NCBI GenBank assembly: GCA_947184155.2
Contig: CAMXCT020003146.1
Location: 456,666 to 520,665, forward strand
Direction: 5' to 3'
Source of the DNA: Cladocopium goreaui
Taxonomy: Eukaryota; Sar; Dinophyceae; Suessiales; Symbiodiniaceae
Length of the DNA: 64,000 nucleotides
How positions within the stretch are numbered: position 1 is the stretch's first letter; the number at the start of each line of letters is the position of its first letter. Positions 19,991-31,061 of this stretch are shown here, piece by piece. A model generated the notes under the pieces. That model was not told the DNA's origin. It worked only from the letters and a program-made list of their open reading frames with translations, and did no database searches. The position numbers were made by a program, and so were the translations under genes.

Positions 19991-20090
19991 TATGGAGGTT
20001 TCCTAAAATGGGGTACCCCCAAATCATCCATTTTAATTGTATTTTCCATTATGAATCATCCATTTGGGGGTACCCCCCATTTATGGAACC
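19991..20090. mobile_element. Family C inverted-repeat element, copy 1
   Basis: The ends TATGGAGGTTTCCTAAAATG and the complement of CCATTTATGGAACC are imperfect inverted repeats around a GGGTACCCCC...GGGGGTACCCCC core. Confidence 0.7.
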
Positions 20091-20557
20091 CCACACATAC
20101 ATATATATATATATATCTATACAAATATGAGAATCTCATCGGGGAGAATGAGGATTAGAATTTTGAAATATCCAATTTTGAGACATATGCGCATGGCCAA
20201 GAATGGATTTTCCGGCACTTGAGCGTATTATTTTGCAAAATTCTGAGCCCTTAAACTCCATGAAAATCCAACATTAACTGGTTGTATGGTTTAGGAATTG
20301 GAAAGCATTTGACACACCCGAACATTGGCAATGTTTGCATTCTTGTTGGCTATGTACACATCATGGGTTGATTGTTTGCTCCTGTTCTTAGGGAATCTTG
20401 ATGCGTTCATATTAGGGAACGTATCTATGATACATGATCATACCGTATTTTGAAGGATGAACATTCCATTCAGAAAATATTTTCATGTTCACCAGCATAT
20501 TACCTCCTAACTTGACCCACTGGTCTCCCTTTCTTGGGTGAGCTTCTTTCTTTTGAG

Positions 20558-20716
20558 GACCGAGACGAGGCACAAGATCTGGATATGGCCTTCAGGCTCT
20601 CCAAGGACCTGCTACAAGCTGTGGCCAGCACCGTCTGCATGGGCTGCGACATCGTTCAAGCCCTCGATGGCTTGTTGGAATATGTCCAGCAACATGAGCA
20701 CAATGATGATCTTGAA
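20558..20716 (+). CDS. Giant-gene exon, helical
   Basis: It follows TCTTTTGAG and has 53 whole codons (DRDEAQDLDMAFRLSKDLLQ... ending EYVQQHEHNDDLE). The donor is GTTCAA. Strongly coding and helical. Confidence 0.65.
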
Positions 20717-20878
20717 GTTCAACAGTCCAGGGCTTAGTTGTGATTCCGCAGGCCAAGAGATCCAAGAGGAGCTACACAGCTTTTAGTTGGTCATCCCGGG
20801 TCCGCTATGATTGCTGTTTTTTTTGAGATTGAAAACACGCCACGTTGATTTGCTCCACATTTTCTGGTGTTTACTATG

Positions 20879-20985
20879 TACCCTCTGGTAATTTAACATA
20901 GCGAACTGGAAAATCACCATTTTTAATGGGTAAATCAACTATAAATGGGCAATTTTCAATAGCTATGTTAAATTACCAGAGGGTA
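20879..20985. mobile_element. Family A element
   Basis: TACCCTCTGGTAATTTAACA at the left and TTAAATTACCAGAGGGTA at the right; the central arms AAATCACC/GGGCAATTTT are also family-typical. The flanks ACTATG and ACTAAC are only partly alike. Confidence 0.8.
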
Positions 20986-21273
20986 ACTAACTCATGAGTC
21001 TTTGGCAGCACCTAGGCTCAACAACGAGCTGGAGCAAGACTCGCTTCTTCGCGTCTTCAGATCCGGGCACGGCCGAACTGAGGATAACATCCTTCACTGC
21101 AGCTGGTGACTTGTCCTGCCAAAACGCCCTTGGAATGGTGAAGATGCACACAGATAAACATAGTCAACTTTTGGTATAAACCTGGTTGGCGGTTCTGAAC
21201 TTCGACATGTTGGGGAAGATGAGTCGAAAACAACTAGTTATATACAAACATCAAGCATCATGCATATATACAA

Positions 21274-21492
21274 TCACATATGTATATATATATATACAAT
21301 CACATATGTATATATATATACAATCACATATGTATATATATATATACAATCACATATATATATATATACACATACAATCACATATATATATATGTACAAT
21401 CACATATGTATATATATATATATATACAATCACATATGTATATATATACAATCATATATATATATACAATCATATATATATATATACAATCA
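21274..21492. repeat. TA-rich minisatellite (ACAATCACATATGTATATAT)
   Basis: About ten copies of a 20-28-bp TA-rich unit with variable TA runs. The apparent open frames are repeat artefacts. Confidence 0.85.
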
Positions 21493-22010
21493 CGCCTTTT
21501 TAGAAGGTGGCACACCACCACCAGGGAAAACCATGGGTCACACTAGGCTGGACGCCTTGGACGAACCTTTGGGTGCTCTCTGGCGGGGGTCTTAGCCATG
21601 CCATCCGAAGAAGGGAAGGAAAAAGGACATAAAACGACGAACGGAAAGAAACACATCAACAAATATTCACAAACATCAAGATGAAGTGTTTTTTTTTCAG
21701 AGTTTTGTGCACATTTAAAATTTGTGTAGTGGTGGATTGAATAAAAATCCGTGGCTGGTGGCCTGCTGAGGCTCTCGAGCTACACCTACAAACATCGCAA
21801 TCCAAAGTTCCGGGGCGTCCGGTTGCCTCCACCCAAGTCAGGCGACCCCGATGGATCCGTGGGTTGGATGGACGACTTGAGTGGAAACTTGGTGACGAAC
21901 AAAGTCCCAAGTTTGGGCCTTTTGCGGCAAAAACCAAGTGATCATTGGGCACTGTACTGATTTTTAATGACTAGGAAGCTTTATCAAAATACGGTGATTC
22001 TCACTGCACG
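21493..22010. other. Intronic stretch with a possible relic exon
   Basis: The frame 21769-21958 (LRLSSYTYKHRNPKFRGVRL...) looks partly coding but lacks clear splice borders and is left unassigned. Confidence 0.35.
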
Positions 22011-22019
22011 TTTTTGCAG

Positions 22020-22207
22020 GTTCCGTCCGCCTCTCCTTTTGGCGGAGCTCCTTTGCCATCGCTCCCCACAAAGATTTGAAGCGTGGACAGAAGGCGGTGC
22101 GGATCACTTATGCGCTGGCTCGGAGACCTTCCTCAGCTGCTTGCATTTTTCCCAGCATCATGCATCGAGAGGCGGCTGTTGAGACTGTCTTGCAAGCTGA
22201 TCGCAAT
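22020..22207 (+). CDS. Giant-gene exon, basic
   Basis: It follows TTTTTGCAG. The best frame is SVRLSFWRSSFAIAPHKDLK..., then IMHREAAVETVLQADRN, with donor GTTGCA. The reading frame is chosen on composition; the upstream phase is not matched, so an exon may be missing before it. Confidence 0.5.
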
Positions 22208-22589
22208 GTTGCACATAGATGTACCATATAACGACTAGACTATATAATATATTTATACAATTAGTGTCACAGTGTATAGATATAACCCGTATAACCTATG
22301 CATACATATGTACATATTATATACATGTAACAATCAGTAGTTTCTTTCTCGATTTAACACTTGACCGTCACTGGACAGTGGATGTTGTACACTGCTGAGC
22401 TTCGTGCTGTTTCGTCCTCCAGGTGGGAAAGATGCTTACGAGTTTCAAAGAATTCTTGCGGGATCGAGCAGTCCAAAAGGAACACGTTTCCAGTTCGTCA
22501 ATCTACGACTGCATTCGCAGGTGCAGTGTGGTGCATGAGTCAATATGTTCTTTCTGTTTGCCAGAGGCCAAAAGTTGATAATCTACATC

Positions 22590-22800
22590 CTAATAATAAT
22601 AAAAATAAAATAATAATAATAATAATAAATAATAATTAATAATTAATAATAATAATAAATAATAATTAATAATAATTAAGAATAATTAATAATACTACTA
22701 CTACTAATAATAATAATTAATAATAATAGTAATAATAATAATAGTAATAATAATAATAGTAATAATAATAATAATATTAATAATATATACACATCTATAT
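22590..22800. repeat. (AAT)n compound microsatellite
   Basis: AAT/TAAT/AGT trinucleotide and tetranucleotide runs. Non-coding. Confidence 0.9.
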
Positions 22801-22920
22801 ACAGAGACATAGATACACATGTTTTTTTGTCATAAGCAGTTTTTGTACGATGAAACATACAGACACAGCTTGCAGGAACTCCACGGATTTTCCCGCATCA
22901 ACTCTTTTGGGATGCTGCAG

Positions 22921-22966
22921 GCATGCAGCAGAGCGTGCTGCAAACCCACAGCGAGAAGTTCAGGAG
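22921..22966 (+). CDS. Candidate giant-gene exon
   Basis: It follows GATGCTGCAG and reads MQQSVLQTHSEKFR with donor GTATCT. Short, so moderate support only. Confidence 0.4.
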
Positions 22967-23042
22967 GTATCTTTTCAGGAGAGCAAACCTGGAATATCCG
23001 GGCTGGAATATCCAGAAAAATATCATACACTATCATATTTTT

Positions 23043-23151
23043 GTGTGTCTAAAAATGCTATACCCATCCAGTGGAATGACCATTGACTGAGAAAACAATG
23101 ATAGACCATTGAATCATTGGATTTTTGGGCACCCTATTTTCAGACAAACCC
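23043..23151. mobile_element. Family B element, copy 2
   Basis: GTGTGTCTAAAAATGCTATA at the left and CTATTTTCAGACAAACC at the right. Same termini as the element at 1077. Confidence 0.65.
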
Positions 23152-23184
23152 ATATCATCTGTGCAGATTAAACTGGTGTTTCAG

Positions 23185-23238
23185 GAGCTGGCATCTTTGC
23201 TGCCTGAAGATTGGGCAGATTACCATGATCCCGCTCAT
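23185..23238 (+). CDS. Giant-gene exon
   Basis: It follows GTGTTTCAG and reads ELASLLPEDWADYHDPAH with donor GTCAAT. The same frame continues VNDYNNLKDFE to a TAG at about 23272, so it could instead be the last exon of a separate upstream gene. Confidence 0.5.
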
Positions 23239-24085
23239 GTCAATGACTACAACAACCTGAAGGACTTTGAATAGTTCGATTGTTTTCGCTTCAGCTCCGG
23301 TGTACAAAACAGCATAGAATAACTCCAAAAACTGGAGTGTCGATTGCGGACATTTGGAGCAAAACACCCAGCGGACTTTGCATTTTAGAAGCCACTTTTA
23401 GAATCTTTTAGATACTACTAGCTGTTGAGGAGATAGTTTGTAAACATGTACCATTCTCACTGGATTTTGCAACCTTTGGAAGTGTCTGCTGCAAAGCGCT
23501 AAGGGATCGTGTCATATTGCGATACAGTCTTCACCGTTCTGTAGACCAAAACATATCTTATAATTATAGCAATCCCCGAATATCATACAAAAGTAACATC
23601 CGGCTAAAAAAGTGGTCAATTGATTTTCTATCTGTTTTGTGTTTTGGGGGTCTTACAAGTGATTTCTCTCAAAATGTCCAACGAGTGCCCACCCTCAAAG
23701 ATGGCTCTCCAGTCTATGGTGCTTGAAATGAAGATTGACAGCACAACAGGGCAACAGCGCGACATATTACGTCATTGCATTGGCTTCCTGAAGGGCTGCA
23801 AAAAGGTGAAGTTGTCAAGGAAATCACATAGTGCAGTGCGCAAGATGATTCTAGAAATTCTTCTGGGGTCCCAAACATCCAGACCTAAGCATTTTGTATC
23901 TCCTGAAAAGATTTGTGCATTGGATATTATCGGAATTCAGATAATAGGCCATAATAGGCCAATGTTGTTGCGCCGCGATGTGACTGCCGGTGCTATGAAT
24001 TATGAGGTTGGCCCCTCATATACCGAATGAGGGAGCGACTTTGAGTGAGATGCGTACACATCTGGATATATTGTGCTCAGCCTGT
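23239..24085. other. Intron-like stretch with one long open frame
   Basis: 23674-24030 is open on the + strand (MSNECPPSKMALQSMVLEMK...) but has no splice context or domain and an AT-driven composition. I do not count it as a gene. Confidence 0.35.
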
Positions 24086-24091
24086 TTCCAG

Positions 24092-24172
24092 GTTTTTGAA
24101 GCAGGTGGGAGAGCTCTTAGATTCCGCAGATGAGAAAGCCACTGATACCGACCTTCAAAGCCTTACCAGGCC
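24092..24172 (+). CDS. Giant-gene exon
   Basis: It follows TGTTTCCAG and reads FLKQVGELLDSADEKATDTD and onward, with donor GTGACC. The leftover CC joins G of the next exon to give Pro, so the phases match. Confidence 0.6.
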
Positions 24173-24245
24173 GTGACCGACGGTCTCCGGGTTGGATCGC
24201 TGTGGTAGCCCGGTAAACACTCCTGTTTCAGTGCCCACTTTGCAG

Positions 24246-24285
24246 GCAGGTTGGAGACACCTTTGGTGCAAAGAAGGCGGTGGAG
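24246..24285 (+). CDS. Giant-gene exon
   Basis: It follows CACTTTGCAG and reads QVGDTFGAKKAVE. The next exon needs phase 0, which points to a GC donor (GCTGAT, 24286) or a GA donor rather than the GT at 24293. Confidence 0.45.
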
Positions 24286-24491
24286 GCTGATGGTACCACA
24301 CCATACTTCACCATATAAGCAAGGCAAAGCATACAGAGTGGAAGGTGGAAGTACCTTAGATGAACTTGATTCAAGACATTTCAAAACCAAATTCAAATTT
24401 CGGGATCTTTTAGGGATACACATCATTCTTCAGGATGATAGATTCCTGATTTTCCTTTTTCCCCTGAATCTTTATTCCCTATCACCGGCAG

Positions 24492-24539
24492 GCGGTCGAG
24501 TCAGCCAAGCGCGTGACGTTGAACTTCGGCATTGTGGAG
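24492..24539 (+). CDS. Giant-gene exon
   Basis: It follows CACCGGCAG and has 16 whole codons (AVESAKRVTLNFGIVE). The donor is GTGCTG. Confidence 0.55.
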
Positions 24540-25050
24540 GTGCTGCAAAACTTACCATCCTCCAAATTGACATAGGCACCAACGGATCGATAATTTTGGA
24601 GGAAGGTGGCATGGTGTCTGGTAGTTGGAGGTGAATGCTACCATAGTATGCATTAGTATACCACTTTGTGATATATAGTGACCTTCATGTGCTGAAAGTG
24701 GTAGGCGTGGTAGGCTATGTAGGCTGAGGCTGTCGTAAGGAACCGTGCCAAAGGCCACAAGCAACCATGAGTGTCGTTCAGCGAAAAACATGTTCTCAGA
24801 CTCAGGGACTCTCCGATCTCAAGAATCAAATCGGATCCGATCTCAAGGACTTGAAGCGGTGAATCATATGGAATCATCGAGGAAAGGTTGCTGGGATTGC
24901 TGGGACTTTCCACATCTTTTCATAGAAATACAATATATATATATATATATGTGTTTCATTGTGTTTCTAATCTTGGTGACATCGTTTTGATACACAACTC
25001 CATCCATACTTTTACATACTTTTCCCATCAAAAAGTCCTGGAAAAAACAG

Positions 25051-25100
25051 GAGCTCAGCTCACCAAGTCACCACCGCCCTGGTGATGAAGCAGAAGACAG
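25051..25100 (+). CDS. Giant-gene exon
   Basis: It follows AAAAACAG and ends GDEAED plus AG, with donor GTTGGA. AG joins G of the exon at 25400 to give Arg, leading into LAALKER. Confidence 0.5.
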
Positions 25101-25399
25101 GTTGGAACAGCTGGGTGCAACGCATTTTCACCCATCAACTGGCCATCTAATGGACCAAATTAAGTGATCATGTGAACCATATTATGATTATTATTACTTA
25201 TGATTATTAATGATCATTATCATTATGATTATTATGATTATTATTATGATTATTTATATTATTACCAACAAAATCAGAAGTTTTGATTAAAAAGAAACTT
25301 GAAGCAAGTTGCACTGAACTGAGAGATTCCAACGCTCTCCAACGTATCCAACCAGATTTTGCTAAGCCAATCCTTTCGTTGTGCATCTTTTTCGACCAG

Positions 25400-25445
25400 G
25401 CTTGCGGCCCTGAAAGAACGGGTCGCCGAGCTGCGTCTCAAAGAG
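25400..25445 (+). CDS. Giant-gene exon, heptad-like
   Basis: It follows CGACCAG and reads LAALKERVAELRLKE, a textbook heptad pattern. The donor is GTGGGA. The phase matches the previous exon. Confidence 0.6.
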
Positions 25446-26500
25446 GTGGGAAGTTGGGATGAAAAATGGGGATTTCTTGGGATATTCATGGGGATATGTA
25501 GCCAACATTAAAAATTATCAATTAGCCAATTGTCTCGGATTTGGGTTTGTCCAAGAATGTGGGATGCCTCAACTTTAGGAATAATGGGACAATTCATGAT
25601 CCATTTTTTTTTGCACCCTGGTTTAGTTATTGATCATTGTTGAGTATTGGGTCGGTTGTATTTCTTGGAATCGAATCCATTTTGGAGAATTATTCGCCAA
25701 TTTCGGCAGATGTTTGGGGTGCAACTACTTGGGACGACGATTGGATCTTGACAGCAACCAGGGAACTCTGGAACCAGTGATGCTAGATATTTAGCCGGTG
25801 ACATTGTACTGTACAGCTTCTTTGAAGCCAGACATTGCAGTTCTGATTGGTGAAAACTGGGTTGCTTTCCATAATTTATTGCTGGTTGCATCCTTGGGTC
25901 CCTTGGGGTTTCTGGGTCTGGAGCTCCACGAAAAATCACCAGGTCGAGCGAAACGAAGGTCGAGATGGCCTGCAAAAGCGCTTGGAGGAGGCCGACCTGG
26001 ATTTCAGGGAGGGGAACACACACCAATTATTATTGAGTGGATATTATTATTGATATTAGTGGATATTTGATATTATGAAATTGTTGCTCAGAACTGTCAT
26101 TGCGAATTTTGTTGTGGAGTGCATCTTACGTGCAAAAACAATTCCTTAAACCTGACAGGAGTAGGTCACTGAAAGGACCCGAAAAACAGTAGGAAGTTAC
26201 CATCGCCATAGCCAGTGCAAAATTAGAGTGACATGGAAGCTGACCCTTCCCTTTCAACAACGCCATATCGCTTCCAACTTGACAGATTGCGAGAACCCAG
26301 GCCCGTGCTTAAACTAGGTACGAAATGAGAAACAAAACGAGTAGAAGTTTTACATCTCTTAAGATGGTTCACACACACACACCTGTAGGATGCTGATTTT
26401 AGGCTTCCAAGATATGCAGTGCTGACTTGAAGATTTGCCATTTCAATCGAGCGTTCCTGATCAAATTTGCGACGCGGGGAAGCACATCATTCGCAGCTAG

Positions 26501-26545
26501 GTGGAGCTGTCCATTCGACAGCTTCAATCACAGGAGGCAGCCCAG
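26501..26545 (+). CDS. Giant-gene exon, coiled coil
   Basis: VELSIRQLQSQEAAQ, 15 whole codons between CGCAGCTAG and donor GTGCAA. Confidence 0.6.
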
Positions 26546-26749
26546 GTGCAATTCCTAGCAGGTGGTTGGAGAATGTTGGAGGTTTTGAAGGGCATCATTT
26601 CATGATGTTTCATGTGGTTTCACTTTGTGTCATACCCTCATGTACACAATTGTACATGCACCATGTCATTTATATATCAAATGTTTTCTTTGGGTTTCAT
26701 GCTGCTCAATTCTGACTCAGACAATTTGTATTTCGCCCTCCTGCGCCAG

Positions 26750-26785
26750 GTGCCCTTGCATCAAGAGACCTCGGCTGATTTGGAG
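26750..26785 (+). CDS. Giant-gene exon with non-GT donor
   Basis: It follows CTGCGCCAG and reads VPLHQETSADLE. A stop follows two codons later and no GT occurs inside after the first codon, so if real it ends at a GC donor (GCCAAT). Confidence 0.5.
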
Positions 26786-26844
26786 GCCAATTAAAACACA
26801 GGATGTGGTCTCAGACTGTCTCAGCGCATGACAAGACAGCGCAG

Positions 26845-26874
26845 GCAATGCAGATCGAGTTCTGCGAGCGAGAA
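26845..26874 (+). CDS. Giant-gene small exon
   Basis: It follows AGCGCAG and reads AMQIEFCERE with donor GTCAGG. Ten whole codons. Confidence 0.45.
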
Positions 26875-27412
26875 GTCAGGGACTTGTGTGATGTTTAGGA
26901 CCTTTAGACTGAAAATCACTGACCTCGACTTTTCAATGAAAGGCAGCAGCGTAGAAAATGATTCAAGCGCAGCAATGATGGCCTAAAACATCCTAAAACT
27001 GTTTTTGTGAGATGATTTTAAAAGCTAACGTGATGACATGGCCATGCATCTTTAAGATCCTGAAGACCGCATTTTTTCGCTGTTTCTGGTCTTCTCCCTT
27101 TTATTTGATGAGCACTCCCATTTTTTGACCCATCTTCACGTGGGTTTGTTTGATCAAATCCATGCAAATCACATCCCCACTATATGAATCCACCAAGGGA
27201 TATACGATGACATCCCCATATCACATCCTTAGATCCCAATTTGTCTCCCGATGATTGTCATTCCAGATAGTGAATACCTCAAATTCTTTCCAGATTAGAT
27301 CCCAAATTGCCTGGGATCTCATATGAATATTCCAAAATCCTATCCCTTTGTTGGTTAATATCATTTTAATCCCATAAACTGCTTGATTTGGGAGCCGTCG
27401 AGCGACCTCCAG

Positions 27413-27475
27413 AACTATCAACACGAGGCGGCCTCACGGCAACGCGAAGCCGCTGCCTTGGAGGCGATTCAACAG
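27413..27475 (+). CDS. Giant-gene exon, coiled coil
   Basis: It follows GACCTCCAG and reads NYQHEAASRQREAAALEAIQ and onward. The donor is either GCGCAA at 27476 or the GT at 27497 that begins a family B element, so the element may supply the splice site. Confidence 0.55.
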
Positions 27476-27496
27476 GCGCAAAAAAGACCCATTTTG

Positions 27497-27731
27497 TGTC
27501 TGAAAATGGGGTATATCCCAATTATAGCCATTTAATAAAAAAAATGGTGATTGTCCAGTGAATGGATGTGAATGGAATGGGGTAATTACCTTTTTTTATT
27601 CCATGATTGGCATTTATTGCCATTATTCCATTTTGTGGTGATATGGGTGACATTCCATTTTATAAGAAACATGGTGATTATCCAGTGAATGGATGTGAAT
27701 GGAATGGGGTACCAAATTTTTAGACAAGCCC
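27497..27731. mobile_element. Family B element, composite
   Basis: It starts GTGTCTGAAAATGGGG and ends TTTTTAGACAAGCCC. A segment of about 40 bp (GGTGATT.TCCAGTGAATGG...) occurs twice inside, at about 27546 and 27673, so it is probably two nested or joined copies. Confidence 0.6.
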
Positions 27732-27899
27732 ATATATTATTGATATATTCAATGGGATCTACTTAGATATAAGTGATGGGATCCAATGGAATATGGGATA
27801 TACTGTAAATATAAAGATACAATGGGACCCCCATGGGTGTTTACGATCTTTCTACAGGCTATAACTAGATTAGGTTAGATGAGATCCGTGCTGTGCCAG

Positions 27900-27965
27900 G
27901 CCCAAGCAGCCAATGAACATCTCATGCAGCAGCTGGAGTTTTGGCGAGACAAGGCACGCACCCGT
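27900..27965 (+). CDS. Giant-gene exon, coiled coil
   Basis: It follows GCTGTGCCAG and has 22 whole codons (AQAANEHLMQQLEFWRDKAR...). The donor is GTTATG. Confidence 0.65.
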
Positions 27966-28028
27966 GTTATGAAGATGTTGATACCAGGTATACGCCTTAA
28001 GATGTGGCAGGCATAGGTTCTATTGCAG

Positions 28029-28055
28029 ATGTCGGAGCTTGCTGAGAATTTTAAT
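28029..28055 (+). CDS. Giant-gene micro-exon
   Basis: It follows TATTGCAG and reads MSELAENFN with donor GTGCAA. Very short. Confidence 0.4.
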
Positions 28056-28121
28056 GTGCAACATTATAGACATTATAGGTCATTAGGATTCATTTGGATC
28101 AGAATAGATGAGTGTATATAT

Positions 28122-28165
28122 AGTGCAGCATTGTGCAGCATAGTGCAGCATAGTGCAGCATGTTG
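28122..28165. repeat. TAGTGCAGCA 10-bp repeat
   Basis: Four to five copies in an intron just before a pyrimidine tract and the acceptor at 28196. Confidence 0.8.
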
Positions 28166-28196
28166 CTCTACAAATCCATCTCATTTCCGTTTGCAG

Positions 28197-28288
28197 AAAG
28201 TTTCTTTGAAGGCTAAACAGCTGCTAGCCTCATTGGGCCTTGATGCAGTTCCAGAGGCCCGCGCGTGGCGGGCTCTGCGCTTTGCGAA
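28197..28288 (+). CDS. Giant-gene exon
   Basis: It follows CGTTTGCAG and reads KVSLKAKQLLASLGLDAVPE, then ARAWRALRFA. The donor is uncertain (GTCTAA at 28289, or GTATGG at 28303). Confidence 0.6.
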
Positions 28289-28468
28289 GTCTAAAAGCAG
28301 GGGTATGGTGTGGTTCAACGCTAGGAATGTATGCGGATTGGTCAAAATCACACAAGATTATTAGCCTCCCAAAAAATCGGATGGTTTTGGAACCTAAAAG
28401 ATGAACCATGAATTCCGGATCTATTGGCACCCCAGTGGTGAATACGCTTCAGACCTGATATGATGCAG

Positions 28469-28546
28469 GATGTTGAACAGCAGATCAGTAAAGAGGAGGA
28501 GGACCACTTCCCTAGCGATGCACCTGTGGAGGCAGGGGGAGTTGCC
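28469..28546 (+). CDS. Giant-gene exon, acidic
   Basis: It follows TGATGCAG and has 26 whole codons (DVEQQISKEEEDHFPSDAPV...). The donor is GTGTGT. Confidence 0.6.
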
Positions 28547-28880
28547 GTGTGTCATTTTCCCATATTTTCCCACTGGTTGGATGAAAAAGAAGGGGAAAAC
28601 CGAAGAATTTTTTCCTCCGCTCCCGGGATTTTGTGCCAGCCCCAGTGTACTTACTGGGATGCACATCCAATGATATTCAAAAAAAGGGGATGGGTCAATG
28701 CCTGGACACTCCGACTGGATTTGGTGTGAACCAGGGTTTCAGGCTTCTGACAGTATGTGTCTGTCAACATACACTACACCAGAAACGTGTCTGTCTTCAT
28801 CCAATGTTTGGTAATGTCAACCCTGGATGGATAAAATAGTGAGCGATAGTCTGCTACTCAAATGGTATTGTCAGCCACAG

Positions 28881-28968
28881 GGAGTGGACAACGATGCAGA
28901 TGAGTCTGGCGGACAACTTGCTGAGGAGACAGCTGCAATGAGTCGTTTGATCAGCCAAAGTTCAACAG
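28881..28968 (+). CDS. Giant-gene exon
   Basis: It follows CAGCCACAG and reads GVDNDADESGGQLAEETAAM and onward. The donor is GTTTAA at 28969, or GTTCAA at 28960. Confidence 0.6.
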
Positions 28969-29172
28969 GTTTAAGCTTCATGTCATTAATTTGGTAAAGC
29001 CCATGATAGCCCATGAATATTAATGTGGTAAAAGCTATCAATAACCAACTATCCTCCATGTAGCTAACTTATGCTATATAACTTTAACCTTTGAAGGGTA
29101 TTGACGACAAATACCAAAGGGCCTAGGGTATGATTCTCGAGTTTCAGTGAGAATTCTTGACGAACCTTGCAG

Positions 29173-29202
29173 GATCATGCGAATCTGAAACAGACCATTG
29201 AG
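29173..29202 (+). CDS. Giant-gene exon with non-GT donor
   Basis: It follows ACCTTGCAG and reads DHANLKQTIE. There is no GT before the in-frame TGA at 29218, so the donor must be GC-type (GCGAGG at 29203 or GCGCTT at 29212). Confidence 0.45.
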
Positions 29203-29440
29203 GCGAGGCGAGCGCTTTGACAGACCGAAAAAAGCACCCCTCCCACACACACACACGCATGACGTAAACATCACATTTCTCCCTCTCTCCCTTAATATAC
29301 ATCTACAGTAGTACAATATATATATATACACATTATAACATTATAATACATGTACATATATGTACATGTACATATATGTACATAAGTCTAGATATACCGT
29401 ACATATAATCATCATTACAATCAGCAATTCAAAAAACCAG

Positions 29441-29544
29441 GCCCTTCTCCGTTTCTCGAGGACTTGGAGATGACCTTGGCTGAGCTGATGAAAGGCTCCG
29501 AGGAGACCATCCAGAGGGTGGATCAGCAGCAGCACCACGAGAGG
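29441..29544 (+). CDS. Giant-gene exon
   Basis: It follows AAACCAG and reads PSPFLEDLEMTLAELMKGSE, then ETIQRVDQQQHHER. The donor is GTCTGG. Confidence 0.65.
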
Positions 29545-29828
29545 GTCTGGGGATCCCAGTGGCGGTGGCAACGGGGGATGAGAATCCACCGGAATGTTTC
29601 GGGGTCGGTTGAGTGGTCAAGCTCGAGAGCTCTGGGTTGATCAAAGTTTGGAGCATGCCGGGGTCTATCACAAAGTGCCAAGTCTAGTAAAAATAGTAAA
29701 AGCGAAGGATTAGACGTGGAAACTGAAGCAAACTGGAAGCTGAGATAGGATAACTCTGTCCGGTCTTGACAGCCCTGAAATCAAGATACAATAAACCTGC
29801 GTGGCGTGGAACCTTCTTGTCTTTTGCC

Positions 29829-30512
29829 ATGGCCAGCTCCAAGATGCCATTGTATCATGAATGCACAGTGGCAATCGATTCTTTACAAAACGTTTTCCGT
29901 GGTGACACTAGCAGTGCAAAGAAGAAGTGGGAAGAGTATGGCAAGAAGTCGTTTTTTGGGTCCTCCTTTGTGAGTGCCTACCATGCAATCCGCGGTGATT
30001 GGGAGAAGGCCGAAGAGTTGGGCCGGAACAGCGGCAAAGCTCTTGGAGAAGCCTTGAAGGATTCTTTTTCAGGATCCAAGCTGCCCGTGATGCACGAGCT
30101 TAGCTGCTGCGGGGAATCTCTACGCCTCGTTGCGGAAGACAACCCTGAAGCAGCGAATGCGGTGTGGACACAAACATATGTTGAAGACAGTGTGCTGGGG
30201 TGTGCCTTTAAGGCAGCATGTAAGCTTGCACAGGGCCGCAAGGAGGACGCCGTGCAGAACTGCATGCGGTCATTGGCAGCCTTGCGCGAAGAGGAAGGCC
30301 TTGAAAGATTGGAGATAGCCCTTGAAGGTTTGGAGAGACTTGCATGTCTCTGCGATACCTTGGGTTTGATTCCAGCTTCAAAGGTGGGGGGGCTGCTGTT
30401 TGGAATCAGTCTGGCCAGGCAGATTCGAGGACTGATCCCAGACTCACCCCCTGCACCGATGCTTGACAGCCCCGCAAGAGCTGGATCCCGCTTTCGCTCC
30501 TCAAGCATATGA
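29829..30512 (+). CDS. Single-exon ORF, 227 aa, unknown helical protein nested in an intron
   Basis: ATG at 29829 (MASSKMPLYHECTVAIDSLQ) to TGA at 30510. The same frame is open 21 codons further upstream without an ATG. It is uninterrupted and much longer than the neighbouring exons. The protein is Ala/Leu/Glu-rich and predicted helical, with pairs such as IRGDWEKAEELGRNSGKALG and LRLVAEDNPEAANAVWTQTY that look TPR- or SEL1-like in spacing. Several cysteines; a Ser/Pro/Arg-rich tail; no signal peptide or membrane segment. It lies between giant-gene exons at 29544 and 31414, so it is either a nested gene or a retrocopy. No family recognised. Confidence 0.7.
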   Translation: MASSKMPLYHECTVAIDSLQNVFRGDTSSAKKKWEEYGKKSFFGSSFVSAYHAIRGDWEKAEELGRNSGKALGEALKDSFSGSKLPVMHELSCCGESLRLVAEDNPEAANAVWTQTYVEDSVLGCAFKAACKLAQGRKEDAVQNCMRSLAALREEEGLERLEIALEGLERLACLCDTLGLIPASKVGGLLFGISLARQIRGLIPDSPPAPMLDSPARAGSRFRSSSI

Positions 30513-30960
30513 GCTTTGTCCAGCTTGGTCATGGTGGATCCTGTTTGATGATGTGGCAGAGTATGAGCGCACGTCACAGTCTGTCCGGTTTGCAGCTATA
30601 AAATGCTATATACAGTCCTAGAATAGGGAAAGAATTGAAACGGGCACAAAGACCACAATATTGGGGAATCAGTAGTCATCAGTAGTCGTTTGCGGGAGGA
30701 ACGGAATACATTCAGCGGTTGGACATGTGCTGCCGGAACCGGACTTGGGCTGCTGAGTACAAAGCCAGCAGCGCTAGTACAGTTGCACAAGTTTCTTGGG
30801 GTGCTGAGACTGTCAGCTTCAAGTACGTACCATAGGAGCTCTACATTCCTAGCTACTTACAGTAGCTTCCACATGGTTTCTCCTTTGTTTGGCTCCCCAG
30901 CTCCTTGAACGAGATTCGAATCCGGGAAAAAGTTGCGAAAACAACAGGTGTACACAGCCT

Positions 30961-31061
30961 ACAGTTATGGCCATTTACCAGTTATAAGTACTTATAACCC
31001 CATTTATAGAATGTATAATCTCATTTATAACCAGTTATAACTAATAAATGGCCATAACTGT
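30961..31061. mobile_element. Palindromic element D
   Basis: ACAGTTATGGCCATTTACCA at the left is mirrored by AATAAATGGCCATAACTGT at the right, with inner arms GTTATAAGTACTTATAAC and CCAGTTATAACT. About 100 bp, one copy in the window. Confidence 0.7.

Noticed and set aside
28120-28170. Short spaced repeats as a CRISPR-like array
   Set aside because: Contiguous 10-bp tandem units with no spacers, in a eukaryotic intron.
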